From Chryseosolibacter indicum (GTDB lineage Bacteria > Bacteroidota > Bacteroidia > Cytophagales > Cyclobacteriaceae), in the NCBI RefSeq assembly GCF_018598585.1, contig NZ_JAHESD010000020.1, positions 1-64,000 of the forward strand: DNA of 64,000 bases. The letters are read 5' to 3'. Below, piece by piece: positions 27,459-35,378 of this stretch. Positions within the stretch are counted from its first letter, which is position 1; every line of letters starts with the position of its first letter. Under the pieces are notes generated by a model. It worked only from the letters and a program-made list of their open reading frames with translations, did not search any database and was not told where the DNA came from. The position numbers and the translations under genes are program-made.

Positions 27459-28628
27459 TTAATTCAACCAGATCAAAGGGTTTCTTATCGGGAGGTTTCT
27501 CAGGACTTCTTCAACTTCAGGTTTATGATCCATCTGCTCCCAGGTGCGAAGCCACTCCTTTTCATTAAATGCGGCTGCTCCAAATAATAGGGCAGGGTGT
27601 GCAACTGGCCAATTATCCCAATACATTACATCTTTTGCATACGGCCATGTCGATTTATCTTTCAGATAAGGAAAGAGAAAGTTTATTCCCTTCCTGATTG
27701 ACTTTCCATCTGCTGTCCGATACTCCCATAAATTATCTTTTGAATCAGAAAGGATCTGGCAGATCACTGTCATCGCATCTAAATTGAAAATGGAGTAACC
27801 GTAAGGTTTAGTACGCTTAAGCTCTAAAGGAAAACTACCGTCTTTCGCCATTTGATCGGGCAGTAAAACACCTTTATAGCGCTCGCGACAAAAGTCCAGT
27901 ATCTGTTTGTTTTCTGTTAGCCTGGCAAAAGATGCAACCTGCATTACCCAGCATGTACCGTGATTATTCTTTGCATTCATTTCGTCTTTGCCATACTGAT
28001 GGGTAGTGAGCCATTCCAGGTATTTTGAAAACCAGGTCACAACTCCTTGTCTTGTCTCCCTATCAAAAGCAGAGGACTTACTCATTACCAGTACCCCTTG
28101 AGCTACTTCCATCAGATGAATAGTATCAATGATACCGATACCCCTACCGGTAACTCTTCCTTTAATGGCCTGGGCATATAATAAATGCGGAGTCATAAAT
28201 GTTTCTGCATCAATAAACCAGGCACGGAGATGTTTTAAGGCATGAAGCACATATTTATTATCTTTTGTAATGACATAAGCTGAGGTAAGGGCGCCTATAA
28301 TTCTGCTGAAGCGAATCATGGCCAAGCGATGATCAACGAAATTATCAGGATTTGTCATCCCATCGCGTTGTACATACGGACCATCAATATTGCTAGAATC
28401 GGGCCACCAGTAATCTCCCTCTGAATAGAAGTCGTGTTGGGTACCCGCACTGCGTGGTGAATGTGATGCCGTTACTGTAACAGGTTGCTGTTGCAAGGCC
28501 CACGTTGCTTCTGCAAGTATCTGATCCTGAAGAACGGCAATTACCTTGTTCCTGTATGAAATTTGTGCTAAACCTTCAGCTGAAACTAAAAAGAACAACA
28601 GTATGACAATCCAAGCCCTTATCATCAC
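27459..28628 (-). CDS. Alginate_lyase-domain secreted protein, copy 2
   Basis: A 389-residue protein with a signal peptide ending near residue 22 (EGLAQ). It has the same toroid landmarks as the copy at 9589-10815: QHDFYSEGDYWWPD, GRGIGIIDT, the Asn-His pair in NNHGTCWVMQ (N222-H223) and RTKPYGYSIFNL with Tyr candidates. It would cleave a uronate-rich chain by beta-elimination using Asn/His/Tyr. Its start codon overlaps the stop of the DUF4861 gene by 4 bp, so translation is coupled. Being paired with GH88 in one operon suggests its product, a Delta4,5-uronate end, is handed to GH88. Confidence 0.83.
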   Translation of the reverse strand: MMIRAWIVILLFFLVSAEGLAQISYRNKVIAVLQDQILAEATWALQQQPVTVTASHSPRSAGTQHDFYSEGDYWWPDSSNIDGPYVQRDGMTNPDNFVDHRLAMIRFSRIIGALTSAYVITKDNKYVLHALKHLRAWFIDAETFMTPHLLYAQAIKGRVTGRGIGIIDTIHLMEVAQGVLVMSKSSAFDRETRQGVVTWFSKYLEWLTTHQYGKDEMNAKNNHGTCWVMQVASFARLTENKQILDFCRERYKGVLLPDQMAKDGSFPLELKRTKPYGYSIFNLDAMTVICQILSDSKDNLWEYRTADGKSIRKGINFLFPYLKDKSTWPYAKDVMYWDNWPVAHPALLFGAAAFNEKEWLRTWEQMDHKPEVEEVLRNLPIRNPLIWLN

Positions 28629-29791
28629 TGAATAGTAACCACTAACGGAGTAGCAATACGCTGAGCAAAGCGCCCAAGGTAATCATTCCATTCGCTTTCG
28701 CTTTGTATATACCCTGCTTTCTTCCAGGCAAAACCTGTATAGTATGTAACTTTATTTTCAGGCTTTGTCATAATGTAGAGCTGGCTGAGATCTTTTTTAC
28801 GGGTTCTGTAATCGCTATGCCCAATAATTTGGATTGGATCAACAACAACACCAGTACCTATTTCTGAATCGTCTATAGGTTCCCAATAGCTGAACGTACC
28901 TTTAACTGTATCGGCATGGGTTCTGCCTTTTGCATCATGAAGCGTGATTCCAATGGCAACGTTGGGCAAACTACCTGAAGCATTAATCATATCCTCAACC
29001 TTATACAACTGGTTTCCCAGGTCAATGGTAATTCGTTTTGTTTCGTTAATAGAAATGCCATCAGCCTGCCAGGGTGCATAAGTTAGTTCAAAGATATTAC
29101 GCACAGGTCCATCCGCTATTTTCTTCCACGACACAAAATTCCTGGATACATAAAGGGAGTCGTTCTTCCATACGCCAATGCCACCACAGCCGCGACTAAT
29201 CCCTACGTGGTAAGGGTCATATCCTTCTCCGTCATCTTTATGGTACGATCCTCCTTCTGCATTCTTCTTATACCATTTATCAATAACAGGATAATTAACC
29301 CGCTTGAGCCAGCAATCCAAACCACTTGATAATGTTCCTGCCTTTTCGCCCGCCTCTGCCATACGTTGCGCTTCTGGCCCGTAAGTTCTGAAAGCAACAA
29401 GATCATTCTCCCACGCGTAGTCGTCAGTACGTTCAGGAACAAACCTTGAATACGTACTTACTTCCGACTTTACATCAGTTTTGTTAGCTGTTGTTTCTAT
29501 CTCAAAAGTTTTCGTTTCCCCTGCTTTAAGCGAAGCAAGAAAAATAAGCTCATCGGCTACTGAATCCGCATCTGTATCTACAAGCTGACTTAACAACTGT
29601 TCATTGCCCGATTTAGCAACCCAGTGGGTATGTTCCTTTACTCCCACGTCTGCCAACTTTATGGCTACCACCTCCTGGCGATCGAAGTCAAGCGTATTCT
29701 TAACTGAAATTTCTTTCTTTACAGAAGGTTGACCACAGGAGGCAAGAAACAGGAGTATACTTACAGAAAGTAAAGACGAAATCAATCTCAT
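28625..29791 (-). CDS. DUF4861 family lipoprotein
   Basis: A 388-residue protein with a lipoprotein signal (SILLFLASCGQPS, Cys near 19). It matches the DUF4861 family by VPERTDDYAWENDLVAFRTYGP, SGLDCWLKRVNYPVIDKWY, DGEGYDPYHVGISRGCGG and a C-terminal YYTGFAWKKAG. The family is recurrent in PULs for uronate-bearing polymers such as rhamnogalacturonan and arabinogalactan. Its catalytic role was not established in the literature I can recall with certainty. Conserved Asp, Glu, His and Trp residues suggest an enzyme or a binding protein. It overlaps both neighbours by 4 bp, so it is made in step with GH88 and the lyase. Confidence 0.82.
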   Translation of the reverse strand: MRLISSLLSVSILLFLASCGQPSVKKEISVKNTLDFDRQEVVAIKLADVGVKEHTHWVAKSGNEQLLSQLVDTDADSVADELIFLASLKAGETKTFEIETTANKTDVKSEVSTYSRFVPERTDDYAWENDLVAFRTYGPEAQRMAEAGEKAGTLSSGLDCWLKRVNYPVIDKWYKKNAEGGSYHKDDGEGYDPYHVGISRGCGGIGVWKNDSLYVSRNFVSWKKIADGPVRNIFELTYAPWQADGISINETKRITIDLGNQLYKVEDMINASGSLPNVAIGITLHDAKGRTHADTVKGTFSYWEPIDDSEIGTGVVVDPIQIIGHSDYRTRKKDLSQLYIMTKPENKVTYYTGFAWKKAGYIQSESEWNDYLGRFAQRIATPLVVTIQ

Positions 29792-30960
29792 GACTTAACC
29801 TTTGTTTCAAACTTGTTTCTATAACGAAGCAGTGCTTCTATATAATAGTAATCGCCATAAATAAGCGGAACATCAATTTCTGATTTGGCGGGCTTGTGAC
29901 CGGTGCAGTGCATCAAAATAAAGTCGTGATTAGTGCCTGGCTTTGCCAGATAAGCATCACTGCTTAAGCTTGCAAGAATTTGTTCTGCAGCGGAGTTGTA
30001 CTTCTTACCATCCTTTACATAATCGCTTAACTCCAGCAAACCTGAAGCAAGAATAGCTGCCGCAGAAGCATCTCTTTCTTCGTTGGGAATTTTAGGTGCA
30101 TTGAAATCCCAGTATGGAATTTTGTCTTTCGGAAGGTTGGGATGACTGAGAAAGAAATCGGCAATCTTCACGGCCTGATCAAGGAAGCGTTTATCTTTTG
30201 TTTCGCGGTAGGTAACGGTATAGCCATACATACCCCAGGCTTGCCCCCTCGCCCATGCTGACTCATCCGCAGCGCCTTGATGCGTTACCCGCGATAATAC
30301 TTTCCCCGTAAGGGTATCGTAATCTACCACATGGTAGCTACTGTTATCGGCACGAAAATGATTTTTAAGGGTTGTATTTGCGTGTGTAACTGCAATCTTA
30401 TAAAAGCTGGAATCGCCACTTACCTTTGTTGCCCAAAACAACAACTCCAGGTTCATCATGTTATCAATAATAACGGGGAATTGCCATTTGCCGTGATCCC
30501 ATGATTTTATAACGCCTGCCTTTGCATTGTAGCGTTTGGACAACGAGCGCGCTCCCTGCAACAATACTTCTTTATACTTCTGATCATTGGTTAACCGAAG
30601 ACCATTCCCGTAAGGACAATACAACATAAAGCCGAGGTCGTGAGTGCGGGTATTGAATTTCTCCTTCTCCATTGAGGCAGTCCACGTGCGTGCGGCCTGC
30701 TCCCATTTTTTATCTTTCGTATATTCAAACATATACCAAAGTATTCCCGGATAAAACCCACTGGTCCAATCCTGCGAGGGAACGCTGTGCAAGGCGCCCG
30801 CTTTAACAGAACGCGGAAATTTTAAGGTATCATGATAATTCTTCAACCGGTTTTCCATGTGTTGCTGAACAACCTGGAAGCTTTTGGTTGTATTAAACTT
30901 TTTAACGGCAATAAAAGAAAGCAGGGCGAAAAAGGGAGCTAAAAACAAAATTCTTTTCAT
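29788..30960 (-). CDS. Glycoside hydrolase family 88, unsaturated glucuronyl hydrolase
   Basis: A 390-residue enzyme from the ATG at 30960 (MKRILFLAPFFALLSF, signal peptide); an ATG at 30969 is also possible. GH88 enzymes hydrate Delta4,5-unsaturated uronic acid at the non-reducing end of lyase products, releasing it. The toroid carries the two hallmark Asp sites: HDLGFMLYCPYGNG and RDASAAAILASGLLEL. The aromatic/basic substrate pocket has SWDHGKWQFPVIIDNMMN and ARGQAWGMYG. It is the first gene of the operon and overlaps DUF4861 by 4 bp. It lies about 245 bp downstream of the lacI-like gene. It ties the locus to a lyase-cut glucuronate polymer. GH105 is a less likely alternative. Confidence 0.9.
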   Translation of the reverse strand: MKRILFLAPFFALLSFIAVKKFNTTKSFQVVQQHMENRLKNYHDTLKFPRSVKAGALHSVPSQDWTSGFYPGILWYMFEYTKDKKWEQAARTWTASMEKEKFNTRTHDLGFMLYCPYGNGLRLTNDQKYKEVLLQGARSLSKRYNAKAGVIKSWDHGKWQFPVIIDNMMNLELLFWATKVSGDSSFYKIAVTHANTTLKNHFRADNSSYHVVDYDTLTGKVLSRVTHQGAADESAWARGQAWGMYGYTVTYRETKDKRFLDQAVKIADFFLSHPNLPKDKIPYWDFNAPKIPNEERDASAAAILASGLLELSDYVKDGKKYNSAAEQILASLSSDAYLAKPGTNHDFILMHCTGHKPAKSEIDVPLIYGDYYYIEALLRYRNKFETKVKS

Positions 30961-31036
30961 CGTATTCATTTTTCACGGTGATCCTATGTGCTACAGTATT
31001 TAATGTAATCTTCTTTATGCCTAAGTTAAAAAGTAA

Positions 31037-31110
31037 AATGGGAGGTTGTCCGAATAATTTTACCCAAACTAAACCAGTACTTTGTACGAAGCCCGGACCA
31101 ACCTCCCATT
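31037..31110 (-). terminator. Long bulged hairpin between the LacI gene and GH88, candidate terminator or leader element
   Basis: Arms AATGGGAGGTTG and CAACCTCCCATT (12 bp perfect) continue after a 1-nt bulge with TCCG/CGGA, giving 16 pairs around a 41-nt loop. The loop holds a small GTAC-TTT-GTAC hairpin. On the minus strand the stem is followed by TTTTACTTTTTAA. It lies 95 bp after the LacI stop, so it could terminate the regulator transcript. The long loop is unusual for a plain terminator. Confidence 0.55.
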
Positions 31111-31204
31111 CCCATTGCCTTAACCCAAAATATGCACAATGGTTTTATAGGAGACGTAACCATTTAGCGTCACCCCTACAACGGGAGTATTTATTTTTAA
31201 ATGA

Positions 31205-32236
31205 CTAACTGCTGGTTCTTAATGAAGAACCTCTGACAATCAATTCGGGCATCAACACAACCTTTCTTGGAGAAAATTCTGCTTGGCCATTGAGCTTCAC
31301 CTCATCAAGAAATATTTCGCATGCAATATTTCCCATACGTAAACAATGCTGGTCGACAGAAGAAATAGGCGGATCGCTGAAAAGGGTAAACGGATCGTTG
31401 CTGAAGCCTACAATGGCAACCTCATCAGGAACACGAATGCCATGCTCCTTTAAAACCTGCAGCGCGCCCATCGCCCCAAGATCACTCGAAGAAAAAACAC
31501 CATCGACAGATATTCTTTCATCCAATAATTTCTGCATCGATCTCCTTCCATCTTCAAGCTGCATATTGCTCTCAACAATCAGCTCATTGACAAGCGGAAG
31601 ACTATAGTGTTCCAACGCGGCGAGGTAACCGCGGCGTCTTTCTTTATAGATACTGACGTTCTGAAAACTTGTAAAGTGCCCTATTCTCTTACAACCTTGC
31701 TGTATGAGGTGCTCAGTAGCCTTGTAAGCACCCTTAAAATCATCGATCAGAACTTTGCTGATATCCAGGTCATCATTGGTTCTATCGAAAGAGATAACAG
31801 GGATTCCCTGACGCTTTGCTTTCAGAAAATGATCAAAGTTAACCGTGTTCTTCGAGAATGATGTTATGATACCATCCACCCGCGAATTTATTAATGCCTC
31901 AACAGCGGCGGCTTCCTTAGCGGGATTTTCATACGTCTGACAGATAATAACCTGATAGTTGGCATTCATAGCCACCTCTTCTACGCCCCTTACAATAGAC
32001 CCGAAGAAGTTGCGGTCTGCCGTAGGAACAATAATTCCAATAATATTACTTCTGCCATTACGCAGCGCTGCAGCAAGCTTATGAGGCTGATAATTGAGTT
32101 GTTTGGCGACAGACAATACGGAATCCTTCGTCTGCTGACTAATCCTCGGACTACCGTTTAATGCCCTTGAAACAGTGGACGCGGCAATTTTAAGCTCCCG
32201 AGCTATATCGTGGATAGTGGCCTTATCTGCCATCAT
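31205..32236 (-). CDS. LacI/GalR-family transcriptional regulator of the PUL
   Basis: A 343-residue protein. The N-terminal LacI helix-turn-helix is ATIHDIARELKIAASTVSRALNG and is followed by the hinge helix PHKLAAALRNGRS (about 50-62). The periplasmic-binding-like effector domain runs from IIGIIVPTADRNFF to the end, with VDGIITSFS, GVFSSSDLGAMGALQVL and VAIVGFSNDPF. It should bind a sugar or oligosaccharide effector and control the genes downstream. It is transcribed toward the GH88 operon, from which a 235-bp spacer with a long hairpin separates it. LacI regulators of this type are frequent local regulators of Bacteroidota PULs. Confidence 0.93.
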   Translation of the reverse strand: MMADKATIHDIARELKIAASTVSRALNGSPRISQQTKDSVLSVAKQLNYQPHKLAAALRNGRSNIIGIIVPTADRNFFGSIVRGVEEVAMNANYQVIICQTYENPAKEAAAVEALINSRVDGIITSFSKNTVNFDHFLKAKRQGIPVISFDRTNDDLDISKVLIDDFKGAYKATEHLIQQGCKRIGHFTSFQNVSIYKERRRGYLAALEHYSLPLVNELIVESNMQLEDGRRSMQKLLDERISVDGVFSSSDLGAMGALQVLKEHGIRVPDEVAIVGFSNDPFTLFSDPPISSVDQHCLRMGNIACEIFLDEVKLNGQAEFSPRKVVLMPELIVRGSSLRTSS

Positions 32237-32646
32237 TTATAGTTTCTTTCCAATATAACTGACGTTTTTTTTGAAAAAAACCCTTACTAACGTCTAAGCG
32301 AACCGAGATGGCTGAAAGATGGACATTTTATAACCCAGGAGGCTCCGAGTAGCTACTATGACGCATCCGAGCAGCCTTCATGGTGAGACGGTGGTGATAG
32401 GGTGTTTGTTCGGTTGTGATAGGGATAATGGGCCTTTTTACGGTCAAAAACCCTATTTATCCGCTATTTTCACCGTTTTTGCACTGATTATCCATAGAAC
32501 CTGCTCTGAACCGCCACTGGTGATCTATTAATACCAAACTAAGGAACCTACATTTTAACGCATACGTAACCTCATTGTGGGTTTGGTATAGTCTTGGCAA
32601 TGGCACCAAATCAACTTTTCAGAAAGGAGCTTGAATGGAAGTGAAA
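32237..32646. other. 410-bp intergenic region upstream of the LacI gene
   Basis: No credible gene was found. The part near 32237-32300 must hold the promoter of the lacI-like gene and carries a TTTTTTTTGAAAAAAA stretch and a TTACTAACG motif. A perfect 9-bp inverted repeat, ATACCAAAC (32531-32539) and GTTTGGTAT (32581-32589), lies 41 bp apart near the end of the DUF5655 gene. GTGATAGGG occurs twice (near 32394 and 32417). No terminator was recognised. Confidence 0.5.
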
Positions 32647-33039
32647 TTATTTGTCCTCAGTTCCGAGGCGGTATGCTAATTCCATAAAGGATAGTATCTC
32701 AGAATTTAAGTCTTCCTTGTCATACATCCTGAAATGATGGTTGAATTGCTTTACATCACCCGGAACTTGTGCTATTTTTTGAAAGCAATCATTCCCGGTG
32801 TAGGGTTGTTTAAACGGAAAAATGACGTGAACAAAATTCTTTCCTAATTGCGTAACGTAAGCAATACGCCTGCGCGGAGTAGCAATACCAATCATCGTTT
32901 TGGCCGGGTGAACAGTTACTCTTCCTACTTTCTGAAATTCAGTTATAAAGGCTTTAAAAAGGCTGACAGTATGATCTGACTTTCCTGTAAGAAAATCTTC
33001 CAACGCTTTGTCACCTTTTACTGCCCGTCCTTTCTTCAT
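32647..33039 (-). CDS. DUF5655 domain protein
   Basis: A 130-residue soluble protein. The single domain shows TVSLFKAFITEF, VTVHPAKTMIGIATPRRRIAYV, KNFVHVIFPF and FNHHFRMYDKEDLNSEI. It matches DUF5655, a small domain of unknown function often near DNA-binding or uncharacterised genes. The start at 33039 is the only Met that keeps the whole domain. It is 62 bp downstream of the DinB-like gene on the same strand. Role unknown. Confidence 0.75.
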   Translation of the reverse strand: MKKGRAVKGDKALEDFLTGKSDHTVSLFKAFITEFQKVGRVTVHPAKTMIGIATPRRRIAYVTQLGKNFVHVIFPFKQPYTGNDCFQKIAQVPGDVKQFNHHFRMYDKEDLNSEILSFMELAYRLGTEDK

Positions 33040-33101
33040 GTAGCTAAGTTATTACAGAAAATTGAAAGAAACAGTAAAGGTACTGAGAGCAGCATGCCCT
33101 T

Positions 33102-33635
33102 TTAATGCTTAACCATAGCTTTAATTATTGCTTCAATCTTTTGAAGTTGATGATGGTGTCTTTGAGTATGAACAATTAGAAAATGTACTATTTCAAGACG
33201 AGTTGATTCTTTAAATTCAGGTATATCAATATCCAGACAGGTTTGAGTAAGATCAATAGAGCCTATCTGTTTTGTCAGCATTGCGACGATTTCTCCAAGA
33301 TTACCATCTATTTCTTTTTTACTTGTAAATATTCCTTTCGGGATGATGAATTCGGGAGAATTCATTTTGAATGAAAAATCTAAAAACATCTCCCTGATCT
33401 CATTCACGTGAGCATCTGGTTTTCGCTTTGTTGGTACTGAATTACCAGTTATAAATCGATACATCCCCTGGTCAGACAAGACAACATGTTCTGCAACTTC
33501 AGCCGCACTCCAGCTGCCAGGTTGCGGAGACATAAAAAGCTGCTCTTCTTCAAACATATTTAAAGTATTATTGAAATCAGCATTTACTTTTATAAACTCT
33601 GACAGCACTTCCTTATTCATACATGTATTATTCAT
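33102..33635 (-). CDS. DinB superfamily protein (four-helix bundle), copy 1
   Basis: A 177-residue protein of the DinB/YfiT four-helix-bundle type. Landmarks are WSAAEVAEHVVLSDQGMYRFI (helix 2, with the metal-binding His) and the C-terminal IVHFLIVHTQRHHHQLQKIE helix with several His. Such proteins bind a divalent metal and are mostly thiol-dependent transferases or uncharacterised. Start could be Met1 (33635) or Met6 (33620). A second, different DinB protein lies at 53701-54192. Confidence 0.82.
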   Translation of the reverse strand: MNNTCMNKEVLSEFIKVNADFNNTLNMFEEEQLFMSPQPGSWSAAEVAEHVVLSDQGMYRFITGNSVPTKRKPDAHVNEIREMFLDFSFKMNSPEFIIPKGIFTSKKEIDGNLGEIVAMLTKQIGSIDLTQTCLDIDIPEFKESTRLEIVHFLIVHTQRHHHQLQKIEAIIKAMVKH

Positions 33636-33821
33636 TAGATTTAATACAAAAGTATTTGGACGTATCCTTCTGTAAGCGGTGGGAACGCGCCAATTACGCG
33701 GGGCAAGCGCGACATTCTCAACGAGTAACGGTAATGAGATGCATGACTAAAATATTTGCGCAAAGCCTTTACCAGTCTATTTAAAACAATTACTTTTCTA
33801 TACAATAAACAACACAAGCGT

Positions 33822-34637
33822 TTGATAACGATCGGTAACATAGAAAAGCTTTATACACCTGTTCAGCCTACGGTAAAACAATATACCGATGATGTTGCTT
33901 ATTGTGAATTTTCGCCTGACAAAAGTCTTCAATCAGTTATTTCCTGCTACTGGCAACTGAAAACATTAAAACCTGTTATCAATTCGTTTAATTATCGTGT
34001 AGTGGCAGACGGATGTATCGACATCTTCTTTGAACTTGACAAACCACGCGAGAATTTTGTAATGGGCTTTTGTGAGAAGTTCACCGATTTTGTGCTTAGA
34101 GGAGCATTTAATTATGTAGGCATCCGTTTTTTTCCTACCATGTTTTCTCAATTGTTTAACTTAAGTGCAAAAGACTTGAGCAATCAATCAGAACAACTAA
34201 GCGCAGTGGTTCCTGAAATGGCTGGCTTTATTCAAGACAATTTTGATGGGAGTGTTGACCACAACGACATTAAAAAATTGCTTGACGCTCATTTCACAGA
34301 TCTTGTAAACAAGACTACATTTAATAATGATGTTCGGCTCTATGGAGCGATAAATATTATTCTCGAGAAGAAGGGCGTAGTTGATATTGAGAAAGACATT
34401 GACACTGGTATAAGCACCAGGCAACTTCGCAGGCTTTTTGAATACTATATAGGCGATACACCAAAAACCTTCAGCAAAGTAGTTCGCTTTCAAAACATAC
34501 TTAAAGCAAAACCATCAGGAGAAAGCCTTAAAAAGGATAAGCTTTTCTTTGATGCAGGCTACTATGATCAGGCCCATTTTATTAAAGAATTTAAGGACCT
34601 TTACGGTGTCACGCCTTCAAAAGCATTCGGGCGTTAA
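33822..34637 (+). CDS. AraC-family transcriptional regulator, copy 1 (TTG start likely)
   Basis: A regulator of about 270 residues. The N-terminal domain (VSCYWQL, FNYRVVADGCIDIFF, GIRFFPTMFSQLFN) is of the type that precedes AraC helix-turn-helix domains in Bacteroidota. The C-terminal DNA-binding domain has STRQLRRLFEYYIGDTPKTFSKVVRFQNIL and the final FFDAGYYDQAHFIKEFKDLYGVTPSKAF signature. No ATG exists before the domain; candidate starts are TTG at 33822 or TTG at 33756. Shorter alternatives would delete part of the first domain. The partner gene is probably the DinB gene or the following VOC gene. Effector unknown. Confidence 0.78.
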   Translation: MITIGNIEKLYTPVQPTVKQYTDDVAYCEFSPDKSLQSVISCYWQLKTLKPVINSFNYRVVADGCIDIFFELDKPRENFVMGFCEKFTDFVLRGAFNYVGIRFFPTMFSQLFNLSAKDLSNQSEQLSAVVPEMAGFIQDNFDGSVDHNDIKKLLDAHFTDLVNKTTFNNDVRLYGAINIILEKKGVVDIEKDIDTGISTRQLRRLFEYYIGDTPKTFSKVVRFQNILKAKPSGESLKKDKLFFDAGYYDQAHFIKEFKDLYGVTPSKAFGR

Positions 34638-34702
34638 GATGTCCGTTTTTTACAATACTTAAATTTTGTTAATGCTCATGTTTGTACCGTTAATTTAACA
34701 GT

Positions 34703-35167
34703 ATGAAACACGTTCTTGTTGTTATGATACTATCCATAACATCACACCTTTATGCACAATTAGGTTCAACAAAAAAAAACATCACTATGAAATTAAATGC
34801 AGGTATTATCACCAGGAAAATTTCAGAAACAAAAGATTTCTATATCAATGTACTTGGTTTTGAAGTAACATTCGAAAACGACTTCTATCTCCTGCTACAC
34901 ACACCCGATGGTCAATCAGAAATAAGCTTTCTACTTCCTGATCATCCAAGCCAACAACCCTTGTTTCACAAACCCTTCCAAGGACAGGGAATATATTTAA
35001 CGATAGAGGTAGACAATGTTGACAATATATATAACGCATTAAAAAGTAAAGGAGTTGAAATTAAAATAGATCTACGAAATGAAACTTGGGGAGACAGGCA
35101 CTTTGCTATTGAAGACCCTAATGGGGTGGGCATTGACATTGTCCAATATATAGCGCCAAGTAGGTAA
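34703..35167 (+). CDS. Exported VOC/glyoxalase-superfamily protein
   Basis: A 154-residue protein. Residues about 30-150 are a vicinal-oxygen-chelate (glyoxalase/bleomycin resistance) domain: GIITRKISETKDFYINVLGF, GIYLTIEVDNVDNIYNAL, DRHFAIEDPNGVGIDIVQ, with metal/substrate residues such as His and the final Glu/Asp. The first 28 residues (HVLVVMILSITSHLYAQ) look like a signal peptide with an A-Q cleavage site. An internal ATG at 34787 would give the usual cytoplasmic VOC protein, so location is unresolved. It lies 65 bp downstream of the AraC gene on the same strand. Confidence 0.8.
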   Translation: MKHVLVVMILSITSHLYAQLGSTKKNITMKLNAGIITRKISETKDFYINVLGFEVTFENDFYLLLHTPDGQSEISFLLPDHPSQQPLFHKPFQGQGIYLTIEVDNVDNIYNALKSKGVEIKIDLRNETWGDRHFAIEDPNGVGIDIVQYIAPSR

Positions 35168-35378
35168 GTAAGCCGGACTCATTGAGCAAGTAATAGGTTT
35201 AATAACCTTAACTTCCGGAACACTCAAATAACATATGTAAGATTACAAGAAGTTAAGAAGAAAGTTCTTTTAATCTTCGTTTTAAATTTTGGTATACTTG
35301 TTGTGTATGGCTGCTTAGTACTTAAAAGAATCAGCTCATTATATCAAATCATTATAAATTGAATTAAACCCCACTATT

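Noticed and set aside
30978-31208. 76-residue plus-strand frame between the LacI gene and GH88
   Set aside because: It covers the long inverted repeat, has no recognisable domain, and lies in the spacer of two minus-strand genes.
33641-33841. 66-residue minus-strand frame upstream of the AraC gene
   Set aside because: It overlaps the start of the AraC frame, has no homology signal and odd composition; treated as a shadow.
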